This document shows, one piece after another, positions 18,168 to 27,003 of a stretch of 64,000 bases of DNA. A program made the position numbers and the translations under genes. How positions within the stretch are numbered: position 1 is the stretch's first letter; each line of letters begins with the position of its first letter. The notes under the pieces were generated by a model. The model was not told the DNA's origin. It did not search any database and saw only the letters and a program-made list of their open reading frames with translations. This DNA is from Streptosporangium sp. NBC_01755 (GTDB lineage Bacteria; Actinomycetota; Actinomycetes; Streptosporangiales; Streptosporangiaceae): contig NZ_CP109131.1 in assembly GCF_035917995.1 (NCBI RefSeq), positions 4,774,001 to 4,838,000 of the forward strand, read 5' to 3'.

Positions 18168-18362
18168 CCGGAGACGACGGGCGCACGGGCGCACGGGCGC
18201 ACGGGAGGGCGGGAGGGCGGGGCTGCCCGCCACGAGACGGGAGACCTCGGCGGGGCGGTGCTTCCTGCCATCGGGTCGGCAGGGCCCTCCGTGAGGCGGG
18301 CGGGGCCTGTCGCGGGGCGGGCGGGACCGGGCGGCTTTTCTTGAGGCGAGTGGAAAACGGGT

Positions 18363-18992
18363 GTGATCATGGTTTCTGTGCATATGACGCCGGTGCCGCG
18401 TAGCGCCGTGGTCGCCTACCGGGACGACGGGGTGCCATCGAGGGCCATGGGCGCGCTGGTCGCCGGGCAACTCCCGCCGCTGCCGCCCGCGATCGTCGGG
18501 ATGTTCGTGACCGGAGTGCTGCTGCTGGTCGGCGTGGCCGGCACCGACGGGCTGGCGGTGTTCGCCCCCGCGGTGGCGCTGCTGCTCGCCGGTCCGGGCA
18601 GCTCCCACCCGCACGACGGCCGGCTCGACTGGCTGGTGCCGCCGATCCTGCGCCTCACCGAGTACGGCTTCGTGGCCTCGGTGGGCTTCGCGCACGACGT
18701 GCCGCCGTGGCTGATCCTCGTGCTGCTCGGCGCGATGGCCTTCCACCACTACGACGTCGTCTACCGCCTCCGGCAGCGGGTCTACCCGCCGGCCTGGCTG
18801 GCCACATCCGGCCTCGGCTGGGACGGCAGGATGCTGCTGGTCGCCCTCGGCGGCCTCGCCGGGCAGGTCACGCTGGTGTTCGTGCTGCTCTCGCTGTACC
18901 TGTGGTGCCTCTTCGGCTGGGAGAGCATCACCTGCTGGCTGGCGGCCCCGAGGCTCGGGGTGGACGCGGCCGACCTCGGCGCACACGATTGA
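18363..18992 (+). CDS. Small multi-pass membrane protein (DUF5941-like)
   Basis: This 209-residue protein has about four hydrophobic helices between residues 35 and 195 and conserved-looking motifs HPHDGRLDWLVPPILRLTEYG and AFHHYDVVYRLRQR. This resembles the DUF5941 membrane domain that accompanies actinobacterial CDP-alcohol phosphotransferases, but I name it from memory of the family. It follows the phosphotransferase gene by about 195 bp. GTG 18363, ATG 18369 and ATG 18384 are all possible starts; no strong ribosome site separates them. Confidence 0.75.
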   Translation: MIMVSVHMTPVPRSAVVAYRDDGVPSRAMGALVAGQLPPLPPAIVGMFVTGVLLLVGVAGTDGLAVFAPAVALLLAGPGSSHPHDGRLDWLVPPILRLTEYGFVASVGFAHDVPPWLILVLLGAMAFHHYDVVYRLRQRVYPPAWLATSGLGWDGRMLLVALGGLAGQVTLVFVLLSLYLWCLFGWESITCWLAAPRLGVDAADLGAHD

Positions 18993-19098
18993 GAACGCCC
19001 GGCAAACCCTCGATTACACGATCAGGGCCTGAAGGCAACTAACCTTTGGGGCCTAGGAGTGCCCGCCGGGAGGCTCTCACCCGAATGAGGAGTGCGCG

Positions 19099-19833
19099 TT
19101 GCTGGGAATGGTGCTGGCCGCCGGGGCCGGACGGCGTCTGCGGCCGTACACGGACACGCTGCCCAAGGCGCTCGTGCCGGTCGACGGCGACACCACGATC
19201 ATGGACATCTCGCTGCGTAACCTCGCGGCGGCCGATCTCCGCGATGTCGTGGTCATCGTCGGTTACCAGGCGCAGGCCGTACACGAGCGCAAGGCCGAGC
19301 TGGAACGGCGGCACGGCGTGAAGCTCACCCTCGTGCACAACGACAAGGCCGAGGAGTGGAACAACGCCTACTCCCTGTGGTGCGCGCGCGACTACTTCGA
19401 CCAGGGCGTGATCCTGGTCAACGGCGACACGGTGCACCCCGTCTCGGTGGAGGAGACGCTGCTGGCCGCGCCCGCGACCAGCGACATCCTGCTCGCGGTC
19501 GACGACGTCAAGAAGCTCGCCGACGAGGAGATGAAGGTCACCCTCGACGGTGACCGCCACCTGCGGCTGATCACCAAGTTGATGGACCCTGCCGAGGCCG
19601 CCGGTGAGTACATCGGCGCCACGCTCATCCGTCCCGGCATCGGTGGGCGCCTCGCCGACGCCCTCCAGGCCACCTTCGAGCGCGACCCGCAGCTCTACTA
19701 CGAGGACGGCTACCAGGAACTCGTCGCCCGAGGCGAGAAGATCGCGGTCGCCCCGATCGGCGACGTCCCGTGGGTTGAGGTAGACAACCACGACGACCTC
19801 GCCAAGGCGCGGGAGATCGCGTGCCGATACTAG
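19099..19833 (+). CDS. Phosphocholine-cytidylyltransferase-like nucleotidyltransferase
   Basis: This 244-residue protein has the sugar-nucleotidyltransferase signature MVLAAGAGRRLRPYT with LPKALVPV at the N-terminus. AEEWNNAYSLW and ILVNGDTV follow, as in LicC-type cytidylyltransferases that activate small phospho-alcohols. It starts at TTG 19099 after GAGGAG. It overlaps the downstream glycerol-1-phosphate dehydrogenase by 13 bp, and that in turn overlaps a CDP-alcohol phosphotransferase. The three probably form one pathway: make the polyol phosphate, activate it with CTP, transfer it. The exact substrate is inference. Confidence 0.85.
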   Translation: MLGMVLAAGAGRRLRPYTDTLPKALVPVDGDTTIMDISLRNLAAADLRDVVVIVGYQAQAVHERKAELERRHGVKLTLVHNDKAEEWNNAYSLWCARDYFDQGVILVNGDTVHPVSVEETLLAAPATSDILLAVDDVKKLADEEMKVTLDGDRHLRLITKLMDPAEAAGEYIGATLIRPGIGGRLADALQATFERDPQLYYEDGYQELVARGEKIAVAPIGDVPWVEVDNHDDLAKAREIACRY

Positions 19834-20879
19834 CCAGGATGCTCCCGGCACCCCTGTCCATGGAGGTGCGGCGGGGCGCGATCGCCCAGCTCGGATCGTT
19901 GCTGGCCGACAGCCGGGTGGCGACCTCCGGGCGGGTGGCGGTGGCGGTGGGGCCGGGCCAGGGAGACAGGATCACCTCGGTGATCGCTCCCTCGCTCGAC
20001 GAGGCCAGGTTCTTCCGGGTCCCCGACGGCTCGGTGGACGAGGCGATCTCGCTCGGCGCGGACCTGCGCAAGGGCGCGTACGAGGCGGTCGTGGGCATCG
20101 GCGGTGGCAAGACCATCGACGTGACCAAGTACGCCGCGTCGCTGGCCGGGATCCCGATGGTGGCGGTGGCCACCAACCTGTCGCACGACGGGATCTGCTC
20201 GCCGGTGGCCTCGCTGACGCACGACGGCGGCAAGGGCTCCTTCGGTGTGCCCATGCCGCTGGCCATCATGGTGGATCTCGATTTCGTCCACGACGCGCCT
20301 GCCTCGCTGGTCCGCTCGGGGGTCGGCGACGTGGTCAGCAACCTGTCGGCGATCGAGGACTGGCAGCTCGGCGCGAGTGAGCGCGGGGAGCCGATCGACG
20401 GCCTGGCCTGCGCGATGGCCCGCACCGCGGCGGAGGCGGTGATCGGCAGGTCCGACTCGATCGAGGCCGACGCGTTCCTGACCGTGCTGGCCGAGGCGCT
20501 CATCCTGTCGGGCATGGCGATGGTGGTCGCCGGGTCTTCCCGTCCTTCGAGTGGCGGAGACCATGAGATCCTGCATGCCGTGGATCAGCTTTTTCCCGGC
20601 ACCTCCAACCACGGCGAGCTCGCCGGGATAGGTGCCGCGTTCTGTTTCTTCCTCCGCGAGGACTCGCGGAGGCTCGACCAGGTCGTCGACTGCCTGCGTG
20701 GGCACGAGCTGCCGGTCAGCCCCACCGACGTGGGGCTGACCGCGGCCCAGTTCGCCGAGGCGGTCATGCTGGCGCCGTCGACCCGCCCCGGCCGTTACAC
20801 GATCCTTGAGCACCTGCGCCTGTCAGAGCCGGAGATTCGCGATCGGGTGGAGGGTTATGTCCGGGCCGTCGGTCGCTGA
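19821..20879 (+). CDS. sn-Glycerol-1-phosphate dehydrogenase family protein (AraM/EgsA-like)
   Basis: This 352-residue enzyme belongs to the family that reduces dihydroxyacetone phosphate to sn-glycerol-1-phosphate, the archaeal stereoisomer, also found in AraM of Bacillus. Seen motifs are GIGGGKTIDVTKYA (NAD binding), NLSHDGICSPVAS, GSSRPSSGGDHEILHA (metal His) and a later HGELAGIG (second metal His). It starts at GTG 19821 inside the end of the cytidylyltransferase gene, and its own end overlaps the next gene, so the three are translationally coupled. Actinobacterial members may use another ketose phosphate. Confidence 0.88.
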   Translation: MPILARMLPAPLSMEVRRGAIAQLGSLLADSRVATSGRVAVAVGPGQGDRITSVIAPSLDEARFFRVPDGSVDEAISLGADLRKGAYEAVVGIGGGKTIDVTKYAASLAGIPMVAVATNLSHDGICSPVASLTHDGGKGSFGVPMPLAIMVDLDFVHDAPASLVRSGVGDVVSNLSAIEDWQLGASERGEPIDGLACAMARTAAEAVIGRSDSIEADAFLTVLAEALILSGMAMVVAGSSRPSSGGDHEILHAVDQLFPGTSNHGELAGIGAAFCFFLREDSRRLDQVVDCLRGHELPVSPTDVGLTAAQFAEAVMLAPSTRPGRYTILEHLRLSEPEIRDRVEGYVRAVGR

Positions 20880-21624
20880 GCTCCGTGCGGTGGCCCAGCC
20901 GCACTCGACCATGGAACGCAACAGCGGCGAGCACTGGGCCGGCGTGCTCTACATGCGCAAGCTGTCGATCTACGTCACCTGGTTCCTCGCCAAGACGCCG
21001 ATCACGCCCAACCAGACCACCTGGCTGATGATCCTCACCGGGTTGCTGGCCGGAGTGGTGCTCGCGCTGCCCGGCCTCTGGGCGGCCGTGCTGGCGGCAC
21101 TGCTGGTCCAGCTCTACCTGCTGCTCGACTGCTCCGACGGCGAGCTGGCCCGCTGGACTCGCCGTACCTCGATCACCGGCGTCTACCTCGACCGGGTCGG
21201 CCACTACTTCGCCGAGGCCGCCCTGCTCATCGGGCTGGGGTTCCGGGCGTCGGAGATCCTGCCCGACTGGTACACGGTGGTGGGCTTCGCCGCCGCGCTC
21301 GGCGCCATCCTGATCAAGGCGGAGACCGATCTGGTCGACGTGGCCCGCGCCCGCTCAGGGCTGGTCGCGGCGACCGAGGCCTCGGCCGAGCACTTCCAGT
21401 CGCGCGGGCTGGGCCTGGCGCGTAAGGCCGCCGCGGCACTGAGGTTCCACCGGATCGTGCAGGCGGTCGAGTTGTCGCTTCTCGTGGTGGTCGCGGCGAT
21501 CTGGGACGCGATCAACGGGGGTCTGGCCGCGACGAGGGTGCTCGTGGTGGCCTGCGTGGTGGTCGCCGTGCTGCAGATGATCCTGCATCTGATCAGTATT
21601 CTGGCGTCCAGGCGGCTTTCATGA
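20857..21624 (+). CDS. CDP-alcohol phosphotransferase with altered catalytic motif
   Basis: This 255-residue integral membrane protein has the motif D-x2-DG-x2-AR-x8-G-x3-D-x3 as DCSDGELAR and GVYLDRVG. The final aspartate, the usual catalytic base, is replaced by histidine (HYF). About six membrane helices are visible. ATG 20857 follows GGAGGG and lies inside the dehydrogenase gene (23-bp overlap). It would use the CDP-activated product of the two upstream enzymes. The His replacement could mark a subfamily with a different base rather than loss of activity. Confidence 0.87.
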   Translation: MSGPSVAELRAVAQPHSTMERNSGEHWAGVLYMRKLSIYVTWFLAKTPITPNQTTWLMILTGLLAGVVLALPGLWAAVLAALLVQLYLLLDCSDGELARWTRRTSITGVYLDRVGHYFAEAALLIGLGFRASEILPDWYTVVGFAAALGAILIKAETDLVDVARARSGLVAATEASAEHFQSRGLGLARKAAAALRFHRIVQAVELSLLVVVAAIWDAINGGLAATRVLVVACVVVAVLQMILHLISILASRRLS

Positions 21625-21777
21625 GGAACCGGATGGCATTCGGGCGCGTCGTAGGTGCGAACACCTTACTGTTTGGCAGGTGTTCGCCGACGGTTCCGAT
21701 ACGCTTGTTTCCGGTAAACAAGGAAGCTTTGACCCTGCCAGAATTGCCCGACCCAGCAGACTCGGTGATCATGAACG

Positions 21778-21783
21778 TATGCT
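21778..21783 (+). promoter_or_regulatory. Putative -10 box for a leaderless glycosyltransferase mRNA
   Basis: TATGCT ends 6 nt before GTG 21790, with no Shine-Dalgarno. No good -35 was found. Confidence 0.35.
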
Positions 21784-21789
21784 CCGTAC

Positions 21790-22701
21790 GTGCTCTCGAC
21801 GCGTCAAGGCGATGACCCGTTGAAGATCTCGTGCGTCATCCTCACCATGGGTAACCGGATCCCCGAGCTGGACCGGGCGGTCGAGTCCGCGCTGAACCAG
21901 GTCGACGGCGACGTCGAGGTGGTCATCGTCGGCAACGGCGTCGATGTGCCCGAGTTGTCGGTCACCGTGCCCGAGGGGTCCTCGGCCTCGATCAGAAGTG
22001 TGCGGCTGAGTCACAACACGGGCATTCCCGCGGGACGCAACCGGGGCGTCGAGGAGTGTACGGGCGATGTCGTCCTCTTCCTCGACGACGACGGCTGGTA
22101 CGCCGACCCGGGGCTCGTCTCCCACCTGCGAGAGCGCTTCTCCACCGAGCACGACCTCGCGGTCGTCTCCTTCCGGGTGAAGGACCCCGACGGCGGTATC
22201 GGCCAGCGCCGCCACGTTCCCCGTCTGCGGGCGGGCGACCCCGAGCGCTCCTCCCCGGTCACCACCTTCCTGGGCGGCGCGTGCGCCATCCGCCGGTCGG
22301 CGTTCCTCCAGGTCGGCGGGCTTCCCGAGCGTTTCTTCTACGCTCATGAGGAGACCGACCTGGCCTGGCGGCTGCTCGGCGAGGGCTACCGCATCGAGTA
22401 CGACGCCAAGACGGTCATGTACCACCCGCAGGTCCCTCCGACCAGGCACACCGATTTCTACCGGCTCAACGCACGCAACCGGGTCTGGCTGGCCCGCCGC
22501 AACCTTCCCTGGGCGCTCGCGACGCTCTACCTGCTCAACTGGATCATCCTGACCCTGCTCCGCGAGCGCTCGGGGCCCGCCCTGCGCGCCTGGTTCAAGG
22601 GCTTCGGCGAGGGGCTCAGGGAGCCTGCGGGGGAGCGCCGCCCGATGGGCTGGAAGACCGCCTGGCGCATGCTGCGCCTCGGCCGCCCACCTATCGTCTG
22701 A
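21790..22701 (+). CDS. Family 2 glycosyltransferase
   Basis: This 303-residue protein has the GT-A fold: ISCVILTMGNR at about 13-23, VVIVGNG, NTGIPAGRNRGV and the metal-binding LFLDDDGWY near 95-103. EETDLAWRL (about 190) is the catalytic acid region. A short C-terminal hydrophobic stretch (TLYLLNWIILTLL) may peripherally anchor it. It resembles rhamnosyl- or galactofuranosyltransferases in outline. The start is GTG 21790 or TTG 21820. It is followed after 13 bp by a PfkB kinase, so the two are co-transcribed. Confidence 0.87.
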   Translation: MLSTRQGDDPLKISCVILTMGNRIPELDRAVESALNQVDGDVEVVIVGNGVDVPELSVTVPEGSSASIRSVRLSHNTGIPAGRNRGVEECTGDVVLFLDDDGWYADPGLVSHLRERFSTEHDLAVVSFRVKDPDGGIGQRRHVPRLRAGDPERSSPVTTFLGGACAIRRSAFLQVGGLPERFFYAHEETDLAWRLLGEGYRIEYDAKTVMYHPQVPPTRHTDFYRLNARNRVWLARRNLPWALATLYLLNWIILTLLRERSGPALRAWFKGFGEGLREPAGERRPMGWKTAWRMLRLGRPPIV

Positions 22702-22714
22702 ATCCCGGTCAGGC

Positions 22715-23590
22715 ATGGACGTTTACACCCTCGGCGAGGCGTTCGGCGTGGTCACCAGCGGCCGGATCCGCCACGAGCACGAGGCCAGGCTGGACGTCGC
22801 CGGCGCCGAGTTCAACGTCGCGATCGGGCTGTCCAGGCTCGGCCACCGGGTGAGCTGGCTGGGCAAGGTCGGCGGTGACGAGCTGGGGGCACGGATCCTC
22901 ACCGTGCTGCGTGGCGAGGGGGTGGACGTCTCAGACGCCCGGGTGGACGAGGGGTCGCCGACCGGGATGATCCTGAAGGAGTCGAGGCTCGGTCAGGCCG
23001 CCAGGGTCACCTACTACCGCACCGGCGTCAGGCTCGCCCAGGGGAACGTTCCCGTCGACCGGGTCGCGGCATCGCGCGTCCTGCACGTCAGCGGGATCAC
23101 CGCCGGGTTGAGCGCGCGGGACGCCATGCACGCCGCGGTACGGGCCGCGCGGACCGCGGGGGTCCCCGTCTCGGTGGCGATCGACTACCACGACCAGCTC
23201 TGGCCCGACCTGCGGGAGGCCGAGGAGATCCTCAGCGTGCTGGCCTGCTCGGCGGACGTGCTGTTCGTCCGGCAGAGCGAGCTTGACCTGGTCAAGCCCG
23301 CGCTCGCCGGAGACCGCGAGGTCATCGTGATGCGCGGCACCCGGGGGGCGAGCGTCCGGGTCGACGGCGTCCGTCATGACGCCGCCGGAGTCTCCGCACC
23401 CGTGGTCGATCCCAACGGCTCGGGGGACGCCTTCGTCGCGGGCTATCTCAGCGCGGCGCTGGAAGGACTGCACCCGACCGACCGGCTGCGGCGTGGATTC
23501 CTGCTCTCCGCCTTCGCCTCTTCGGGCCCCAGCGACTGGCAGGGTCTCCCGACCAGGGCCGAGTTGCCCCTGCTGGAACTCGACGGCTGA
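22715..23590 (+). CDS. PfkB-family sugar kinase
   Basis: This 291-residue ribokinase-fold enzyme has GAEFNVAIGLSRLG (substrate-binding N-terminus) and the signature DPNGSGDAFVAGYLSA near 230. Its GSGD carries the catalytic Asp and the anion hole. The first position reads DPN rather than the usual DTT, a common variation. The closest-looking group is 2-keto-3-deoxygluconate/fructose kinases, but in this envelope setting it may phosphorylate a polyol or sugar for nucleotide activation. It lies 13 bp after a glycosyltransferase. Confidence 0.88.
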   Translation: MDVYTLGEAFGVVTSGRIRHEHEARLDVAGAEFNVAIGLSRLGHRVSWLGKVGGDELGARILTVLRGEGVDVSDARVDEGSPTGMILKESRLGQAARVTYYRTGVRLAQGNVPVDRVAASRVLHVSGITAGLSARDAMHAAVRAARTAGVPVSVAIDYHDQLWPDLREAEEILSVLACSADVLFVRQSELDLVKPALAGDREVIVMRGTRGASVRVDGVRHDAAGVSAPVVDPNGSGDAFVAGYLSAALEGLHPTDRLRRGFLLSAFASSGPSDWQGLPTRAELPLLELDG

Positions 23591-23710
23591 CTTCGTACCT
23601 GGACCGCCGGGGTGCGCTCACCCGGGCGCGGGCCTCCTCGAACGAGCCGGAGCCGTTCACCCGGTCGTTATTCGGTCGCTCGCCGCCCCCCGTTAAGTGA
23701 TCATTGACGT

Positions 23711-24451
23711 ATGTCCGCACGTGAGATTGTTGTGCTCGGTTCCGCCAGTGCGGTTCCCACCCGTACCCGTAATCACAACGGTTATCCGCTGCACTGGGAC
23801 GGACACGGCCTGCTGTTCGACCCGGGAGAGGGGACGCAGCGGCAGATGATTCACGCCGGGCTCAGCGTGCACAACATCAACTGGATCTGCCTGACCCATT
23901 TCCACGGCGACCACTGCCTCGGCGTGCCGGGGATCGTCCAGCGGATGTCACGGGACGGGGTGGCCGAGGCGAACGCGGCCTTTCCCGCCAGTGGTGCGCT
24001 CTACTGGGAGCGGCTGCGGCATGCGACGATCTTCCACGACACCATCCGGATCCGCGAGCAGCCGCTCGGCGGCTCCGTGGCGGAACTCGACACCACCGGC
24101 GCGCCGTTCATCCTGACGGCCCGCCGGCTCGACCATCCGGTGGAGGCGTACGGCTATCGCCTGGTCGAGCCCGACGGCATCACCATGCTGCCGGACGAAC
24201 TCGCCGCCCGAGGCGTGCACGGCCTCGCCATACGTCGGCTGCGGGAAGACGGCCAGGTCACCGCCGGCCAGGCAGCCAGGGTCGCCTCCGAGGCCGGCGT
24301 CCGGCGGCTGGGGCTCACCCATTTCTCCGAGCGGTACCGCGCCGAGGACGAGCACCGCTTCGCCGACCAGGCGGCCGCCGCGTTCCGTGGCGACATCGTC
24401 GTCGCCCACGACCTCGACCGCATTCCAGTCCCACCCCGCAGACGGGCGTGA
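23711..24451 (+). CDS. RNase Z-like metallo-beta-lactamase protein with internal deletion
   Basis: This 246-residue protein is clearly related to tRNase Z (usual length about 300). It has VLGSASAVPTRTRNHNGYPL, LLFDPGEGTQRQM, the metal motif THFHGDH, RRLDHPVEAYGYRL and LTHFSERY. The stretch between RRLREDG and TAGQAARV (about residues 180-190) is far too short. It lacks the bridging metal-ligand Asp (GDT motif), and the usual histidine of H-x-TA reads Q. An in-frame deletion of roughly 60 residues explains this. It is therefore probably not a functional tRNA 3' nuclease; a complete copy is expected elsewhere. Confidence 0.82.
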   Translation: MSAREIVVLGSASAVPTRTRNHNGYPLHWDGHGLLFDPGEGTQRQMIHAGLSVHNINWICLTHFHGDHCLGVPGIVQRMSRDGVAEANAAFPASGALYWERLRHATIFHDTIRIREQPLGGSVAELDTTGAPFILTARRLDHPVEAYGYRLVEPDGITMLPDELAARGVHGLAIRRLREDGQVTAGQAARVASEAGVRRLGLTHFSERYRAEDEHRFADQAAAAFRGDIVVAHDLDRIPVPPRRRA

Positions 24452-24607
24452 AATGCTCCGACGTCCCGTACGCCGGAGCGGTTCAGGTCCTGCGGGCCGG
24501 CAGGTCCCCCTCGCGGAACTCCACAGCCGGATACTCCCGGCCGCCGACGGCGACTGCGCATCAGGTACATGAACGTTTCTCCAGGTGGGAACGGATGGGC
24601 TACAGGG

Positions 24608-24835
24608 TCAGCGGTAGACGAGGCCGGCGCCGACCGCGACCACCTCGCCGTACGGCTCGTGCCCGGGGATCAGCGGCAGCCGGTCCACCCCGAGGTCGCC
24701 GCTGACCAGGTGCAGGTCGGTGCCGCAGATGCCGCACGAACGGACGGCGATCACCACGCCGTCGGGTGCCGGTGTCGGATCGGGCATTTGGGTCACGGCG
24801 AGCCGGTCCGGTGCCGTTACCACTACGGCGTACAT
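24608..24835 (-). pseudogene. Truncated zinc-type alcohol dehydrogenase
   Basis: This 75-residue ORF is the N-terminal part of a medium-chain dehydrogenase: the catalytic zinc motif SCGICGTDLH at about 33-42 and GHEPYGEVVAVG at about 58-69. It then stops. The structural-zinc loop and the whole NAD domain are absent. It lies immediately downstream of a complete dehydrogenase of another subgroup, at the left edge of the catabolic operon. It looks like debris of a third dehydrogenase. Confidence 0.65.
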
Positions 24836-24854
24836 TGGCTTCTCCTCGTTCGGG

Positions 24855-25949
24855 TCACGCGAAGACGATCAGGCCGCGGGTCTGGGTGCCGGAGCTGAGC
24901 GCGTCGTACGCCTCGTCCACCTGATCGATCCGCCATCTTCCGGAGACCAGGTCGTCCAGGCGCAGCCGCCCGGCGAGATAGAGGTCGACCAGATCGGGGA
25001 AGTCGACCGGTGGATTCGACGAGCCGTATTTGGAAGCGATGATCCGGCGTTCCCCGTTGAGCAGGTGTCCCGGGTCGAAGGAGAGAGTCGCACCGTCCGG
25101 ATACCCGGCGATCAGCACGCAGGTGCCCTGGGCGGCCAGGACGCGCGTCGCGATCGGGAACGCGGACGGCGCACCGCTGGTGACGAACGCGTAGTCCACG
25201 CCACCGCCGGTGATGTCGAGGATGCGCTCGGCGGCGTCGTCCGCTGTCGCGTCCACACAATGCGTGGCGCCGAGCGCTGTGAGCGCGGGAAACTTCTCCG
25301 GCACCACGTCGACGGCCACGATCGGGTACGCGCCGGCCAGTGCGCCCGCGTGCAGCGCGCTGATGCCGACCCCGCCGCATCCGACCACCACCATGCTCTC
25401 GCCGGTCCGCACCCGCGCGGTGTTGCGCACCGCGCCCACCCCGGTCGCGGCGGCACATCCGATCAGCGCGGCCAGGTCCAGCGGGATCCGCGGGTCGACG
25501 GTGACCACGGCGCGTTCGTTCAGCACGGTCAGCGGCGCGTTGGTGGCCGGGCCATAGTGGAAGACCTCCGCGCCGTCGAGGTGAAACCGGGTGGTGTGGT
25601 CGGCCATCCGGCCCAGGGGCGGCTGGGCGGTGCACAGGGCGGGCGCTCCCCGCAGGCAGGTCCGGCACCGGCCGCAGCCGGGCGCCCAGGAAACGATGAC
25701 ATGGTCGCCTTCGGCGACCGACGTGACGCCGGGGCCGACCGACTCGACCACCCCGGCCCCCTCGTCGCCCAGCACGATCGGCATCGGGATCCCCGTGTGT
25801 TGGCCGTTCATCGTGTACAGGCAGCTGTGGCAGACTCCGGAGGCCGCCATCCGTACCCGTACCTCGCCCGCGCGGGGTTCGTCGACGTCCAGTTCGACGA
25901 CGCGGTGCGGGGTACCCGCCTGAAACAGCACCGGCGTGGCTACGCGCAT
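24855..25949 (-). CDS. Zinc-dependent alcohol dehydrogenase (medium-chain, class III-like)
   Basis: This 364-residue NAD-dependent oxidoreductase has the first catalytic-zinc cysteine in SGVCHSCLY. The structural-zinc cysteines are in CGRCRTCLRGAPALC at about 95-109. The Rossmann motif is GCGGVGISAL near 190. The usual zinc-ligand histidine of GHE reads aspartate (GDEGAGVV), so the active-site metal sphere is altered. ATG 25949 follows GGAGG. It is the last full gene of the leftward island operon, 20 bp after another dehydrogenase. Confidence 0.87.
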   Translation of the reverse strand: MRVATPVLFQAGTPHRVVELDVDEPRAGEVRVRMAASGVCHSCLYTMNGQHTGIPMPIVLGDEGAGVVESVGPGVTSVAEGDHVIVSWAPGCGRCRTCLRGAPALCTAQPPLGRMADHTTRFHLDGAEVFHYGPATNAPLTVLNERAVVTVDPRIPLDLAALIGCAAATGVGAVRNTARVRTGESMVVVGCGGVGISALHAGALAGAYPIVAVDVVPEKFPALTALGATHCVDATADDAAERILDITGGGVDYAFVTSGAPSAFPIATRVLAAQGTCVLIAGYPDGATLSFDPGHLLNGERRIIASKYGSSNPPVDFPDLVDLYLAGRLRLDDLVSGRWRIDQVDEAYDALSSGTQTRGLIVFA

Positions 25950-25969
25950 CGGGTTTCCTCCTTCAACGG

Positions 25970-27001
25970 TCAGCCGGCGGCCGGCCCGGATATGTGGATC
26001 TTCACTTCGGTACCGGTGGCCGCCGTGCGCAGCGCGTCCGGCGCGTCGCCGACCAGACATACCGAGGTGACGAGCCGGTCGACCGGCGCTCCGGCGGCGA
26101 TGAGCCGTTCTGCGGCGGTGAAGTCGTCCGGTACGTACATGGCCGAGCCGGCGATACGGATCTCCTGGTCCTGGATGGCCTCGATGGCGACCTCCAGCGG
26201 ACCGTGGCCGACGCCAACGACGATCACGCTGCCGCCGCGTGACGACAGCGAGATCGCGACACCCAGCGAGCCCGCGGTCGCCACGCAGTCGAAGACCACG
26301 TCCGGCCGGCCGCCGAGAACGCCGGCGAGGCCGGCTTCGAGCGCCGGGTCGGCCGCGTCCAGGGCCGCCACCGCGCCCAGCCGGGTGGCCAGCGCCCGCT
26401 TGCCCGCGACCGGATCGGTGACCGCCACCGCACCGGCCCCCGCGTCGAGCGCCGCGAGCAGCACGCACTGCCCGATCGTGCCGCCGCCGAGCACGGCGAC
26501 CGTGCACCCGTCGAGCCGCCCGCCGCGCCCGGCCGCCAGGCCGACCGCGTGCACCGCGGTGGCCAGCGGCTCGGTCATCGCCGCCGCACGCAGGGAGACG
26601 CCGGTGGGGACCGGTGCGAGCGCGGCGTACGGCACCGCGAAGTAGTCGGCGAACGCGCCGGGCCGGTGCGAGCCGATCCCGACCAGGTTGGCACACAGGT
26701 TCTCCCGGCCGCGCCGGCAGTAGAAGCATTGTCCGCAGTGCAGGCTCGGGCGCAGGTAGACGGCGTCGCCCACCGCGAGCCCGGCCGTGCCGGGGCCGGC
26801 CTCGGCCACCACGCCGGACGCCTCGTGGCCCGGCGCGATCGGGTAGGGCAGCCATGGATGCCCGCGCCGCAGCGTGTGCAGGTCCGAGCCGCAGATACCG
26901 GCGTAGGCCATGCGTACCAGAACCTCGCCCGCCTCTGGCCGGGGGATCGGCACTTCGCGCACCTCGACCAGTTCAGGCCCGTTGATCCACACCTGTCGCA
27001 T
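25970..27001 (-). CDS. Polyol/threonine dehydrogenase-like zinc dehydrogenase
   Basis: This 343-residue medium-chain dehydrogenase has catalytic-zinc motifs GICGSDLH (about 37-44) and GHEASGVV. The structural-zinc cysteines are in CGQCFYCRRGRENLC. The Rossmann motif is LGGGTIGQ near 170. It probably oxidises a polyol or sugar acid hydroxyl with NAD. Two starts are possible: ATG 27001 in a TGAGCATG coupling arrangement with the upstream gene, or TTG 27007 with better GGAG spacing. It lies in a tightly packed operon. Confidence 0.88.
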   Translation of the reverse strand: MRQVWINGPELVEVREVPIPRPEAGEVLVRMAYAGICGSDLHTLRRGHPWLPYPIAPGHEASGVVAEAGPGTAGLAVGDAVYLRPSLHCGQCFYCRRGRENLCANLVGIGSHRPGAFADYFAVPYAALAPVPTGVSLRAAAMTEPLATAVHAVGLAAGRGGRLDGCTVAVLGGGTIGQCVLLAALDAGAGAVAVTDPVAGKRALATRLGAVAALDAADPALEAGLAGVLGGRPDVVFDCVATAGSLGVAISLSSRGGSVIVVGVGHGPLEVAIEAIQDQEIRIAGSAMYVPDDFTAAERLIAAGAPVDRLVTSVCLVGDAPDALRTAATGTEVKIHISGPAAG

Positions 27002-27003
27002 GC

